A DNA stretch of 64,000 bases, from the NCBI GenBank assembly GCA_902606075.1, contig CACLEU010000002.1:1-64000 (forward strand), given 5' to 3'. The position numbers and the translations under genes were made by a program. Numbering within the stretch: the stretch's first letter is position 1; each line of letters begins with the position of its first letter. This stretch comes from an uncultured Pelagibacteraceae bacterium (GTDB taxonomy: Bacteria > Pseudomonadota > Alphaproteobacteria > Pelagibacterales > Pelagibacteraceae). Positions 30,347 through 38,493 of this stretch are shown one piece after another. The notes under the pieces are model-generated. The model worked only from the letters and a program-made list of their open reading frames with translations, ran no database searches and was not told the DNA's origin.

Positions 30347-31470
30347 TGTTGCAAGAAACAGCACTTAGTGGACAAACAACTTTTTTTCAAAAATTAAGAT
30401 CATTAGATTATATTTTATTATTCTGCATATTAACACTTGGCGTAATAAGTTCTTTGTCAATGTATTCAACCGAGGGCGGCGAAGTTCTTTACCACACAAA
30501 AAGTCATGTAATTAGATTTTTAGTCTTCTTTTCTATGATGTTAATATTTTCTTTTGTAAATTTAAAATTTTGGCACACAACTAGCTACATTTTTTACTTA
30601 GTAGTTTTGTGTTTATTAATTTGGGCATCTTTATATGGCATTAAAGCTTCCGGATCTCAGAGATGGGTTGATCTATACTTTATTAACCTTCAACCATCAG
30701 AATTAATGAAGGTAGCTATAATAATGTGTTTTGCAAAATATTATCACCGAACACAAATCCATTTAGTTAATAATTTTAAAAACTTAATTATTCCAATGGT
30801 AGTGTTAATTTTGCCAATTTTGTTAGTTATTAGCCAGCCAGATTTAGGCACATCAATTTTGATAGGTTTAAGTGGTTTAGTTGTTTTATGGTTATCGGGT
30901 GTTAATGCAAAATACTTTATATACTCGTCTCTTATTTTGCTGATATCCTTGCCATTTGTAATATCTTTTTTAAAACCTTATCAAAAACTAAGAATATTAA
31001 CTTTCTTTAATCCAGATAGAGATCCTCTTGGCGCAGGTTATCAAATAATACAATCAAAAATTGCCGTAGGTTCCGGTGGTTTATCAGGCAAAGGTTTTCT
31101 TAAAGGAACACAGAGCTACTTAGATTTTTTACCAGAAAAGCATACAGATTTTATATTCACTTTATTCTCAGAGGAGCAAGGTTTTATTGGTTCGGTTCTA
31201 TTGCTTTTGCTATATGCAATAATAATTTATAGAACCGCCAAAATAGGCGCATCTGCAAGAAGCTTTTTTGGAAAATTATTTTGCTATGGATATGCTTCTT
31301 CTATATTTATTTTTGTGACAGTTAACATGAGTATGGTTCTAGGACTACTCCCAATTGTAGGATCTCCATTACCTATAATGTCTTATGGAGGCTCATCAAT
31401 GTTGGCGACAATGATTGGTTTCAGTATTGTAATGAGTGCAAAAATTTATCAAAAGCAAATTATTGCATAA
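30346..31470 (+). CDS. rodA: Rod-shape SEDS glycosyltransferase RodA
   Basis: RodA polymerises lipid II glycan in the elongasome. The 374-residue protein has about ten transmembrane helices. SEDS-family motifs are visible: 'GSQRWVDLYFINLQPSELMKVAII' (the usual 'a.RWi.l....QPSE..K'), 'QPDLGTSILIGLSGL' and 'DFIFTLFSEEQGFIGS' with 'LPIVGSPLPIMSYGGSSML' near the C terminus. Last gene of the mre operon. Confidence 0.96.
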   Translation: MLQETALSGQTTFFQKLRSLDYILLFCILTLGVISSLSMYSTEGGEVLYHTKSHVIRFLVFFSMMLIFSFVNLKFWHTTSYIFYLVVLCLLIWASLYGIKASGSQRWVDLYFINLQPSELMKVAIIMCFAKYYHRTQIHLVNNFKNLIIPMVVLILPILLVISQPDLGTSILIGLSGLVVLWLSGVNAKYFIYSSLILLISLPFVISFLKPYQKLRILTFFNPDRDPLGAGYQIIQSKIAVGSGGLSGKGFLKGTQSYLDFLPEKHTDFIFTLFSEEQGFIGSVLLLLLYAIIIYRTAKIGASARSFFGKLFCYGYASSIFIFVTVNMSMVLGLLPIVGSPLPIMSYGGSSMLATMIGFSIVMSAKIYQKQIIA

Positions 31471-31513
31471 AATGTCGCGATAATTTTTTTCTCTCATGAT
31501 GTAAGTTATTTGT

Positions 31514-32758
31514 ATGACAAAAAATGAAGTAGCAATTATTGGTGCTGGCATTCAAGGTGTTTGTAACGCTTTATTTCTCCAAAAAAAAGGTCTTGATGTA
31601 ACTTTATTTGATAAAGATGAACCAGGATGCTCAACTTCTTATGGTAATGCTGGTCATTTCTCACCTTATGCTTCATTACAATTAAACAGAGCCGATGTGC
31701 TATCAGACGTACCTGCAATGCTGCTAAGCAGCAGAGGTCCCTTAGCTTTGAAATGGAACTATTTAATAAAAATGATACCGTGGTTTTCAAAATTCGTGAT
31801 GAGTTGCTCGGAAAAAAAAATGATGCATACAGCAAGATATATGCACCAAATTTTAGATATCTCACTAAATGCATATGATGAATTATTTGCAGATATTAAT
31901 TTAGACGGTCTTGTTGAAAACAAAGGCATTATGTATGTCTGGGAAAAAAAAGGGATTAAAAGTAGAGAGATTGAAATTAATATTAGGGAAAAATTGGGTG
32001 TAAAACAAAAGATTTTAAATCCTAAAGAAGTTCATGATTTAGAACCAAACTTAAAACCGTTTTATGATGGAGGTGTATTTTACGAATATGCTCGGCATGC
32101 AAGAAATCCAAAAAAAATAATTGAAAAATTATTTGCAGACTTCTTAAAAAAAGGGGGAAAATTTAAGAAAACAAATATTAATAACATAAATTTTAAAGAT
32201 CAAAAGCCCATCTTAGTAACTGAAAATGCTAACCTATTATTTGATAAAGTTGTTATTGCTTGTGGCGCATTTTCAAAAAAATTCACTGATAAATTAGATG
32301 AAAAAATTCCGCTTGATACTGAAAGAGGTTACCATATTCATTTTAAAAATTATTCAAATCTTTTGTCTAGGCCAGTAGTTTGGGCAGACAGAGGATTTGG
32401 TATTACACCTATGGAACAAGGTTTGAGAGTTGTAGGAACCGTTGAATTTGGAGGTTTGGATAATCCATTATCTAAATCAAGAATTAAAAACTTAATTTTA
32501 AACGCAAAAGATATGCTTAATGGTTTGCCAGAAAATGAAGATCATGAAGATGAATGGTTGGGTTTTAGGCCGACATTACCTGATTTCCTGCCAGTAATTG
32601 GTAAATCTAAGAATTATAATAATGTTTATTATTCTTTTGGACATCATCATTTAGGATGGACATTAGGAGCAATTTCGGGGAAAATAGTTTCTAAAATGAT
32701 TGTTGGAGAAAAAACAAACTTAGATTTATCTCCATACAGTTCTGAAAGATTTAACTAG
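31514..32758 (+). CDS. FAD-dependent D-amino-acid dehydrogenase-like oxidoreductase (DadA family)
   Basis: The 414-residue DAO-superfamily flavoprotein begins with the FAD-binding 'VAIIGAGIQGVCNALFLQKKG' (GxGxxG) and 'LFDKDEPGCSTSYGNAGHFSP'. The C-terminal 'LPVIGKSKNYNNVYYSFGHHHLGWTLG' segment matches the DadA-type family, which oxidises D-amino acids to 2-oxoacids and passes electrons to quinone. Substrate cannot be fixed. It is followed at 7 bases by an EamA transporter and then by a 2-hydroxyacid dehydrogenase, which could reduce its 2-oxoacid product. Confidence 0.86.
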   Translation: MTKNEVAIIGAGIQGVCNALFLQKKGLDVTLFDKDEPGCSTSYGNAGHFSPYASLQLNRADVLSDVPAMLLSSRGPLALKWNYLIKMIPWFSKFVMSCSEKKMMHTARYMHQILDISLNAYDELFADINLDGLVENKGIMYVWEKKGIKSREIEINIREKLGVKQKILNPKEVHDLEPNLKPFYDGGVFYEYARHARNPKKIIEKLFADFLKKGGKFKKTNINNINFKDQKPILVTENANLLFDKVVIACGAFSKKFTDKLDEKIPLDTERGYHIHFKNYSNLLSRPVVWADRGFGITPMEQGLRVVGTVEFGGLDNPLSKSRIKNLILNAKDMLNGLPENEDHEDEWLGFRPTLPDFLPVIGKSKNYNNVYYSFGHHHLGWTLGAISGKIVSKMIVGEKTNLDLSPYSSERFN

Positions 32759-32765
32759 GAATTTT

Positions 32766-33659
32766 TTGTCAAAAAATTATTTAGCTTATATGCTGCTTGT
32801 GTTCGCAACATTTTGCTGGTCAGGAAATTTTATTGTAGGGAAATTTGCACATTTATTTGAAGTTCCTCCTTTAACATTAAACTTTTTTAGATGGGTTTCA
32901 GTTTGGTTAATTTTGATACCTTTTACCTATAAAGAAATTTATAATAATTCGTCATATATTAAAAAAAATTTGATTGTAATAGGTTTTATGGGCATCATTA
33001 CAATAAGCACTTTTAATTCTGTAGTATATTTTGCACTTAACTATACTCAAGTAATTAACGCGGTCTTGGTGCTTTCTGCAATTCCTGCAGCTACTATTGT
33101 AATTTCAGCTTTGATGAACGTTGATAAAACAAATAAGTATCAATTAATTGGACTGATGTTATCTGTGATAGGTATTTGTGCAATAATTTCAAATGCAGAT
33201 ATTAAAAAAATAATAAATTTAAGTTTTAATAAAGGTGATTTATGGATGTTGGTTTGTGTAATTACATGGGCTCTTTACTCAACTTTACTTAAAAAAAATA
33301 AATTTAAATTCTCTCAATTCACTTTAATACAATTAATGGTTTCAGTTGGAATTATATTTTTAATACCACAATTTTTTTACGAGAGATCAATTGGTCTTGA
33401 GTTAAATCTGAACAAATCTTTTGTTGTAATTCTACTTTATGTTGTGATTTTTCCTGCTTTAGCTGCATATTATTGTTGGCAGAAAGGCATCGAGATAGTT
33501 GGACCAAACAGAGCCACCATGTTTATTCAATTGATGCCACTATTGAGTGCAGTTTTGGCTATAATTATATTTAAAGAAAAATTTGAAATGTATCATTTTG
33601 TTGGAGCTGCATTTATTCTTACCGGAATTTATTTATCTAACAGGAAAGTAAATGCTTAA
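32766..33659 (+). CDS. EamA/DMT-family inner-membrane transporter
   Basis: The 297-residue protein is predicted to have ten transmembrane helices in two five-helix EamA repeats. The first starts 'YMLLVFATFCWSGNFIVGKFA', the second 'KGDLWMLVCVITWALYSTLLKKN'. It ends 'FKEKFEMYHFVGAAFILTGIYLSNRK', a very typical EamA end. DMT proteins commonly export amino acids or metabolites. The start codon is TTG, placed by frame and by the fit of the first helix. It overlaps the next gene by 8 bases, so the two are coupled. Confidence 0.88.
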   Translation: MSKNYLAYMLLVFATFCWSGNFIVGKFAHLFEVPPLTLNFFRWVSVWLILIPFTYKEIYNNSSYIKKNLIVIGFMGIITISTFNSVVYFALNYTQVINAVLVLSAIPAATIVISALMNVDKTNKYQLIGLMLSVIGICAIISNADIKKIINLSFNKGDLWMLVCVITWALYSTLLKKNKFKFSQFTLIQLMVSVGIIFLIPQFFYERSIGLELNLNKSFVVILLYVVIFPALAAYYCWQKGIEIVGPNRATMFIQLMPLLSAVLAIIIFKEKFEMYHFVGAAFILTGIYLSNRKVNA

Positions 33660-34602
33660 AGTTGCGATCTTAGATGACTATCAAAATGTTTCTAAAGAAT
33701 TTATAGATTCAAAAAAAATATCAAATAAATACGACATTAAAGTTTTTAATGAGCCTTTCTTAAATCAGGATGATATAATTAGTAATCTTAAAGAGTTTGA
33801 AGCTTTGATGATCATGAGAGAGCGTACTAAATTTCCAAAAGAAGTAATATCTAAACTAACAAACCTTAAATATATAATGACCAGTGGAATGAGGAATAAA
33901 GCAATAGATATAGAAGCAACTAGTCAAAAAAAAATAATTGTATGTGGCACCGATCTAAGTGCAAATTCTACTGCCGAATTAACAATAGCTTTAATGTTAT
34001 CTTTAGCCAGAAATTTCAAAAATGAAATAGAAAATATGTATCAAGGTTATTGGCAGACTACTGTTGGACTAGAGCTGAAGGGTAAAATTTTAGGTTTAAT
34101 TGGTTTAGGAAAAGTCGGTTCAAAAGTTGCTAGTATCGCTAAAGCTTTTGGCATGGAAATTGTTGCCTGGAGTGAAAATTTAGACTTAAACAAATGTAAA
34201 GAATTAAGTGTTTTGCCTGTTACCAAAGATCACTTAATTGAAAATTCAGATTATCTTTCTATTCATGTTCAAGGGGGAGAAAGATACAAAAATTGCATAA
34301 CTATTGAAGAATTAAATAAAATGAAAAAAAGTGCTTTTTTAATAAACACCTCAAGAAGTTTAATTGTAAATGAAAATGATTTAATTTTGGCACTTTCTAA
34401 AAATATTATAGCAGGAGCTGGTATTGATGTTTATGACCTGGAGCCTTTACCTGAAAATCACAAATTAAGATTCATTCCAAATGCTTTAATTTTACCACAT
34501 CTTGGTTATGTTACAGCAGAGAATTATTTAAATTTTTATACACAAATGTTTGAAAATCTTGAGGCATGTTTAGATGGAAAACCAAAAAGAGTAATTAGCT
34601 AA
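33652..34602 (+). CDS. D-2-hydroxyacid dehydrogenase (NAD-binding, PGDH-like)
   Basis: This 316-residue enzyme reversibly reduces a 2-oxoacid to a D-2-hydroxyacid. The NAD-binding Rossmann motif is 'LGLIGLGKVGSKVA' (~145-158). Catalytic elements are Arg in 'INTSRSLIVNENDL', Glu/Asp in 'GAGIDVYDLEPLP' and His in 'LPHLGYVT'. The substrate loop 'IHVQGGERYKN' differs from the usual 'HvPlt..T' pattern, so the substrate may be atypical. It sits in the DadA-like/EamA cluster and abuts the HDAC-family gene (stop TAA directly followed by ATG). Confidence 0.88.
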   Translation: MLKVAILDDYQNVSKEFIDSKKISNKYDIKVFNEPFLNQDDIISNLKEFEALMIMRERTKFPKEVISKLTNLKYIMTSGMRNKAIDIEATSQKKIIVCGTDLSANSTAELTIALMLSLARNFKNEIENMYQGYWQTTVGLELKGKILGLIGLGKVGSKVASIAKAFGMEIVAWSENLDLNKCKELSVLPVTKDHLIENSDYLSIHVQGGERYKNCITIEELNKMKKSAFLINTSRSLIVNENDLILALSKNIIAGAGIDVYDLEPLPENHKLRFIPNALILPHLGYVTAENYLNFYTQMFENLEACLDGKPKRVIS

Positions 34603-35496
34603 ATGAATTTACCAATTGTCAATCATGAAGATTATGTAGCAAAGATTAATGATGACAACAAATTTCCAATAAAAAAATTTGGTGAACTTGCTAAATACAT
34701 ATTAAGTGAAAATATTGTTGATAAATTTTATAAACCTAATTGTTGCTCTATAGATACTTTGAGTAGAGCACATTCTTTAGATTACATTAATAGTATCAAA
34801 AAAAAAACATTAGATATTAAATTACAAAAAAAAATTGGTTTTCCGATTAACGATAGCGTTATTAATAGATCTTTTAGAGCAACTGGCGGAACTGTATTGG
34901 CAAGTAAGCTAGCAGTTGATCATCGAATTGCATGCAATACTGCAGGCGGCAGTCATCATGCGAGTTATAATGAAGGTGCTGGATATTGTGTGTTTAATGA
35001 TGTGGCTGTAGCTGCTAGATATTTACAATCAAAAGGCTATGCTAAAAATATATTAGTCGTAGATCTTGACGTTCACCAAGGAAATGGAACATCAGAAATT
35101 TTCAAAAAAGATAGATCTGTTTTTACATTTAGCATGCATTGCAAGTCTAATTATCCTGCAAAAAAAACAAACGGTGATTTAGATGTTGGCTTAGATGATA
35201 ACGCTGAAGATGAAGAATATCTTAATAAACTTAAGGAAAATATTTTACTATTAAACAAAGAAAATTATGACTTTGTATTTTATGTAGCAGGGGTTGATAT
35301 ACATTTAAACGATAGATTAGGTAAATTAAAAGTTTCTGAAGACGGAATTAAAAAAAGAGATGAAATGATAATAAATAATTTTTTTGAAAAAAATATTCCT
35401 ATTTGTGGAGTTTTAGGTGGCGGTTACAATAAAGATTTTGAAACATTGGTAAGACTTCATGCTATATTACACAAAACTTGCGCATCTATAATATGA
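34603..35496 (+). CDS. Histone-deacetylase-superfamily amidohydrolase
   Basis: A zinc-dependent deacetylase-fold protein of 297 residues. The class-typical tandem His is in 'AGGSHHASYNEGAGYCVFND', the zinc site in 'VVDLDVHQGNGTSEIF' and 'AGVDIHLNDRLGKLKVS', with 'LGGGYNKDF' near the end. Bacterial members deacetylate acetylated polyamines, acetoin-utilisation targets or other amides, so 'histone' refers only to the fold. The first ~90 residues are shorter than in AcuC. It is probably in one operon with the upstream dehydrogenase (no gap) and msrB (ATGA overlap). Confidence 0.88.
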   Translation: MNLPIVNHEDYVAKINDDNKFPIKKFGELAKYILSENIVDKFYKPNCCSIDTLSRAHSLDYINSIKKKTLDIKLQKKIGFPINDSVINRSFRATGGTVLASKLAVDHRIACNTAGGSHHASYNEGAGYCVFNDVAVAARYLQSKGYAKNILVVDLDVHQGNGTSEIFKKDRSVFTFSMHCKSNYPAKKTNGDLDVGLDDNAEDEEYLNKLKENILLLNKENYDFVFYVAGVDIHLNDRLGKLKVSEDGIKKRDEMIINNFFEKNIPICGVLGGGYNKDFETLVRLHAILHKTCASII

Positions 35497-35861
35497 AAAA
35501 AAATCCTAATTTAACATCAGAGCAAAAATTAATTTTATTTGAGGAAGGAACTGAAAGACCAGGATCTAGTGAATTAAATTTTGAAAAAAGAGAAGGAAGT
35601 TATCATTGTGCTAATTGTGATAAAAAACTCTTTGATTCGAAAAAGAAATATGAAAGTGGTTCTGGATGGCCATCTTTTTTTGAATCTCTACCAGATGCAT
35701 TTGATACCAAAACAGATCATCATATCGGTTATGCAAGAACCGAATATCATTGTAAAAGTTGTGGCGGTCATCATGGTCACATATTTGAGGATGGGCCTAA
35801 GCCTACTGGCAAAAGATATTGCAGTAATGGTCTTTGCTTAGTATTTAAAGCAAAAAATTAA
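35493..35861 (+). CDS. msrB: Peptide-methionine (R)-S-oxide reductase MsrB
   Basis: MsrB repairs oxidised methionine in proteins. I start it at the ATG at 35493, which overlaps the upstream stop, rather than at the TTG at 35478. The 122-residue protein has both zinc CxxC pairs ('CANCDKKLF', 'CKSCGGHHGHIF'), the 'GSGWPSFFESLP' motif and the catalytic Cys in 'RYCSNGLCLVF'. A second Cys four residues after the catalytic one replaces the usual Ser. No signal peptide is seen, so it is cytoplasmic. Confidence 0.95.
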   Translation: MKKNPNLTSEQKLILFEEGTERPGSSELNFEKREGSYHCANCDKKLFDSKKKYESGSGWPSFFESLPDAFDTKTDHHIGYARTEYHCKSCGGHHGHIFEDGPKPTGKRYCSNGLCLVFKAKN

Positions 35862-35896
35862 TTGTAAAATACTTAAAAATTAATTATTAAATACCA

Positions 35897-36781
35897 GTGA
35901 AAAAAATTCTAACAATATTTATATCTTTGTTTTTTGCTGCCGAGGTATCCGCAGATACTTTAAATGACGTAATAAATAAAGTTTACGATAAAGGCTCAGA
36001 AAAAACAGAGACATATTTACAAAATGTATTAGATGGACCTGGAGAGACCGAAGTATCTATATCAACAAAGAATGAAAACAAGCCAACCGGCACAATAATG
36101 ATTGTTCGACCATATTCAATAAACGAAAAAGATTTAACATTTTACCAAGCTCAGTTTAATAGTCATCACGTTTTAGGTGATACAAGACAATCACTTAATT
36201 ATGGAGTGGGCAAGAGATTTTTATCTGGTGATGAAAGTTATTTTTGGGGGATAAATAGTTTTATAGATTTAGATAAAGAATTTAATAGCAGGATAAGTTT
36301 AGGTACGGAATTGAAAGCTTCAAATTTTAATGTTTCTGGAAACTATTATTTAGATGCAATGGGTGGCTCACAAAATGTCGGATCTGATACAGAGAGAGTT
36401 TTAGATGGATACGATATTGAAATTGAAGGTCAACTTCCATACGCGCCTTGGGCTAATGTTTCTTATAACTCTTATACATGGGAAGCTATAAAAGCTTCTA
36501 GTGACTCTGAGGGAGATATTTATTCAACAACAATTAATCTTTCAAATGACTTAACACTTAAAGCTGGCTATGACGATAATAACATAAGCGATAGTATGGA
36601 TTTTATAAAGCTAACTTACAAATTTGGTGGAAAAGATAGGCCGACAATATCTGATGGTTTTTCAACCACTGCATTTGAGAATTCTGATGTAAGAGAAGAA
36701 ATGTTAACTAAAGTCAAGCGAAGTAATATTATTACTTTAGAAGTTGAGAGCACTGGTGTTGTGATAACAAACGGTAACTAA
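35897..36781 (+). CDS. Inverse-autotransporter-like outer-membrane beta-barrel protein without a long passenger
   Basis: The 294-residue protein starts at a GTG and has a signal peptide (residues 1-19, 'TIFISLFFAAEVSA'). Residues ~75-235 resemble the intimin/invasin beta-domain (inverse autotransporter): 'RQSLNYGVGKRFLSGDESYFWGINSFIDLD', 'ISLGTELKASNFNVSGNYYL' and 'LDGYDIEIEGQLPYAPWANVSYN', ending in 'LTLKAGYDDN' and a 'YKFGG' strand. Unlike intimins it stops after ~55 more residues, with no Ig-like passenger. A secreted protein gene follows 4 bases later and may be the displayed or tethered partner. The function is inferred: an outer-membrane pore or surface-display module. Confidence 0.7.
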   Translation: MKKILTIFISLFFAAEVSADTLNDVINKVYDKGSEKTETYLQNVLDGPGETEVSISTKNENKPTGTIMIVRPYSINEKDLTFYQAQFNSHHVLGDTRQSLNYGVGKRFLSGDESYFWGINSFIDLDKEFNSRISLGTELKASNFNVSGNYYLDAMGGSQNVGSDTERVLDGYDIEIEGQLPYAPWANVSYNSYTWEAIKASSDSEGDIYSTTINLSNDLTLKAGYDDNNISDSMDFIKLTYKFGGKDRPTISDGFSTTAFENSDVREEMLTKVKRSNIITLEVESTGVVITNGN

Positions 36782-36785
36782 AATT

Positions 36786-37475
36786 ATGAAAAAATTATTT
36801 TTTATTTTATTGTTTACATTCTTCATAATTGAAAGAGGTTATACAGCTTCAGATGAAGGACAACCTACTCAATATCAAGTGACTATGAAAAAAGTTGAGT
36901 TATGTACAGATTTAGCATGCACATCTCCATTCGTTCTTGGAGAAAAAGATATGGATGCTGATATTGCATCAGTAACTGCAGGAGCTGATGTAGGTTCTTA
37001 TGCTCCTACTACAGGAATACCTCCTGGAATAGTTTATACACACTTAAGAGTTACTATTAGTCGAACATTTACTATCACAGCAAGTATTTCTGTTGATGGA
37101 GGTTTATGTAGAACAGATGGTGGTGATAATGCCACTGCAACTCAAATGACAGTTGGTGCTAGCAGTGGTACTGCTGTTGCTGAAACAATGTTCTTAGTTA
37201 ATGCTGGAAGCTACGGTGCTTCTGATGGAACTAGAGATGGCGCTGTTGGAAGTTCGAACATTGATGTTGATTATTCATCACCTGAATCAGCAAAATCTAT
37301 GACAGTTTCAGGAGATAATGCAGTAATGGTTTATGAACTCACTGCTCCGTATCAAAAAACTTTAAGAGCACCAGTAATTAAAGTAAAATTTAATACTGCA
37401 ACAGCTATAGGAGTTGAAGATACAGCTTGTTCTATGTATATTAATGAACCATCAGTAACTATTTCACTTCAATAA
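36786..37475 (+). CDS. Small secreted beta-rich protein, unknown family
   Basis: The 229-residue protein has a signal peptide (residues 1-20, 'FTFFIIERGYTA') and a Ser/Thr/Gly/Ala-rich mature part with little lysine, unlike its neighbours. It has short hydrophobic/polar alternations typical of beta strands ('VTISRTFTITASISVDGG', 'APVIKVKFNTATAIG'). Four cysteines ('LCTDLACTS', 'GGLCRTDGG', 'DTACSMY') could form two disulfides. It resembles secreted surface or fibre subunits in general character, but I recognise no family. It lies 4 bases after the beta-barrel gene, suggesting a two-gene secretion or surface unit. Confidence 0.65.
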   Translation: MKKLFFILLFTFFIIERGYTASDEGQPTQYQVTMKKVELCTDLACTSPFVLGEKDMDADIASVTAGADVGSYAPTTGIPPGIVYTHLRVTISRTFTITASISVDGGLCRTDGGDNATATQMTVGASSGTAVAETMFLVNAGSYGASDGTRDGAVGSSNIDVDYSSPESAKSMTVSGDNAVMVYELTAPYQKTLRAPVIKVKFNTATAIGVEDTACSMYINEPSVTISLQ

Positions 37476-37490
37476 TCAATTTTTTAATAA

Positions 37491-37832
37491 ATGATTTTGA
37501 AGTTTACTAGTTTTTTAATTGGAATAATCTGGTCTTATTCAATAATAAAAACTCAATCTGTATTTAGTAAAAAAGCTGGGCTTATATTTAAAATATTTAT
37601 AACAAAAGTATCTTGGTTTACCTTAATTGCAGCAATTTATTTTGGTTATAAAAATTTCCAAATAAAATTTGTTCTTATTGGATTAATAATTGGACTAATA
37701 ATAGTTAATTTAGGATTTTATTTTTTAAAAAAAAAAATAAATCAAAAGTTTAATGAAAATCAAATTGCAAAATTTAAAAGCTATTTTGAATACGCACTTA
37801 TATTTTTGATAGTTTACTTTATTTTATTTTAA
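37491..37832 (+). CDS. Small polytopic membrane protein, unknown
   Basis: This 113-residue protein has about four hydrophobic segments (residues 1-20, 31-50, 55-78, 92-113) and a basic loop 'FLKKKINQKFNENQIAKF'. No family is recognised. It follows the secreted protein by 15 bases on the same strand, so it may belong to the same operon. Its last 9 bases overlap the convergent glutaredoxin gene. Confidence 0.55.
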   Translation: MILKFTSFLIGIIWSYSIIKTQSVFSKKAGLIFKIFITKVSWFTLIAAIYFGYKNFQIKFVLIGLIIGLIIVNLGFYFLKKKINQKFNENQIAKFKSYFEYALIFLIVYFILF

Positions 37833-38078
37833 AAGATCCTGAAGTTTGTCATCTTTTTCTAAGGCTCTAATTTCTTCATAACCACCAATGTGTTGATCAT
37901 CAAAAAATATTTGTGGAATAGTTCTTTTACCGTTTGATTTTTTAAGCATTTCATCTAACGCTCCATCAACCTCTGCAATATTAATTTCGGTAAACAATGC
38001 GTTATTTCTTTTTAGTAATCTTTTTGCAGCATCGCAATAATTACAAACAGGTCCTGTATAAACAGTAATTTTTTTCAT
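37824..38078 (-). CDS. grxC: Glutaredoxin 3 (GrxC-type)
   Basis: The 84-residue dithiol glutaredoxin reduces disulfides with glutathione. The active site is 'GPVCNYCDAAKRLL' (CNYC instead of the common CPYC), with the cis-Pro glutathione-binding loop 'RTIPQIFFDDQHIGGYEE'. Length is normal for GrxC. Four bases upstream on the same strand is a DUF2805 gene, so the two are probably co-transcribed. Confidence 0.93.
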   Translation of the reverse strand: MKKITVYTGPVCNYCDAAKRLLKRNNALFTEINIAEVDGALDEMLKKSNGKRTIPQIFFDDQHIGGYEEIRALEKDDKLQDLLK

Positions 38079-38081
38079 AAT

Positions 38082-38375
38082 TTATATATAGTCATTTTTT
38101 TTAATTTTTCTTCTTATTTCTTTTCTCGTTTCCTCAAACTTTTTTCTATGTTTAATACTTTGTCTTTTTGCCCTTTTTCTCCAAAGTCTGAAAGAAGACG
38201 GTTTAAGAGATTTTCTCATCAATTTTATAACATCTCCCTCAGACATACCTGTTTTTGATTTAATGTCTTCAAAAGTTATACGATCTGCCCAAGCAGCCCA
38301 AACCACCCAATCCTGACTGCCCACTTTGGGCTCTGGATTTTTTACTTTTGTCATAGGTCTGCGACTTTTTTTCAT
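38082..38375 (-). CDS. DUF2805 / TIGR03643-family small protein
   Basis: A 97-residue, very basic protein. The core 'AAWADRITFEDIKSKTGMSEGDVIKLMRKSLKPSSFRLWRKR' in outline fits the DUF2805/TIGR03643 family, whose helix-turn-helix-like 'GLsE.eVIkLMR..LkpsSFr.WR.R' motif is strongly conserved. The function is unknown; the basic, helical character suggests nucleic-acid binding. The C terminus is an Arg/Lys-rich tail. Its start is 118 bases from the divergent lysE ATG. Confidence 0.8.
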   Translation of the reverse strand: MKKSRRPMTKVKNPEPKVGSQDWVVWAAWADRITFEDIKSKTGMSEGDVIKLMRKSLKPSSFRLWRKRAKRQSIKHRKKFEETRKEIRRKIKKNDYI

Positions 38376-38437
38376 AAATTATTAATAAATATTAAAAAAA
38401 ACATTAATGCAATTTTTAAAGGGCATGTTATATTAAT

Positions 38438-38493
38438 CTAGATAGTCCTATCTAGCCATCTTTAGCTCCCGGTTGATTAGGACTATCCCAAAA
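38438..38493 (+). promoter_or_regulatory. Putative SD-masking leader RNA of the LysE exporter gene (two mutually exclusive pairings)
   Basis: CTAGATAG (38438-38445) and CTATCTAG (38448-38455) can form a local hairpin. The segment GATAGTCCTA (38441-38450) is also a perfect 10-base complement of TAGGACTATC (38478-38487), which contains the only Shine-Dalgarno-like AGGA (38479-38482), 11 bases before the lysE ATG at 38494. The two folds exclude each other, unless the hairpin loop pairs in a pseudoknot. This is the layout of a translational on/off switch. The 22-base middle (CCATCTTTAGCTCCCGGTTGAT) could hold the sensing element. I cannot match it to a named riboswitch class. Confidence 0.6.

Noticed and set aside
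35581-35841. 86-residue ORF overlapping msrB
   Set aside because: Another frame of msrB, whose zinc and catalytic cysteines are intact.
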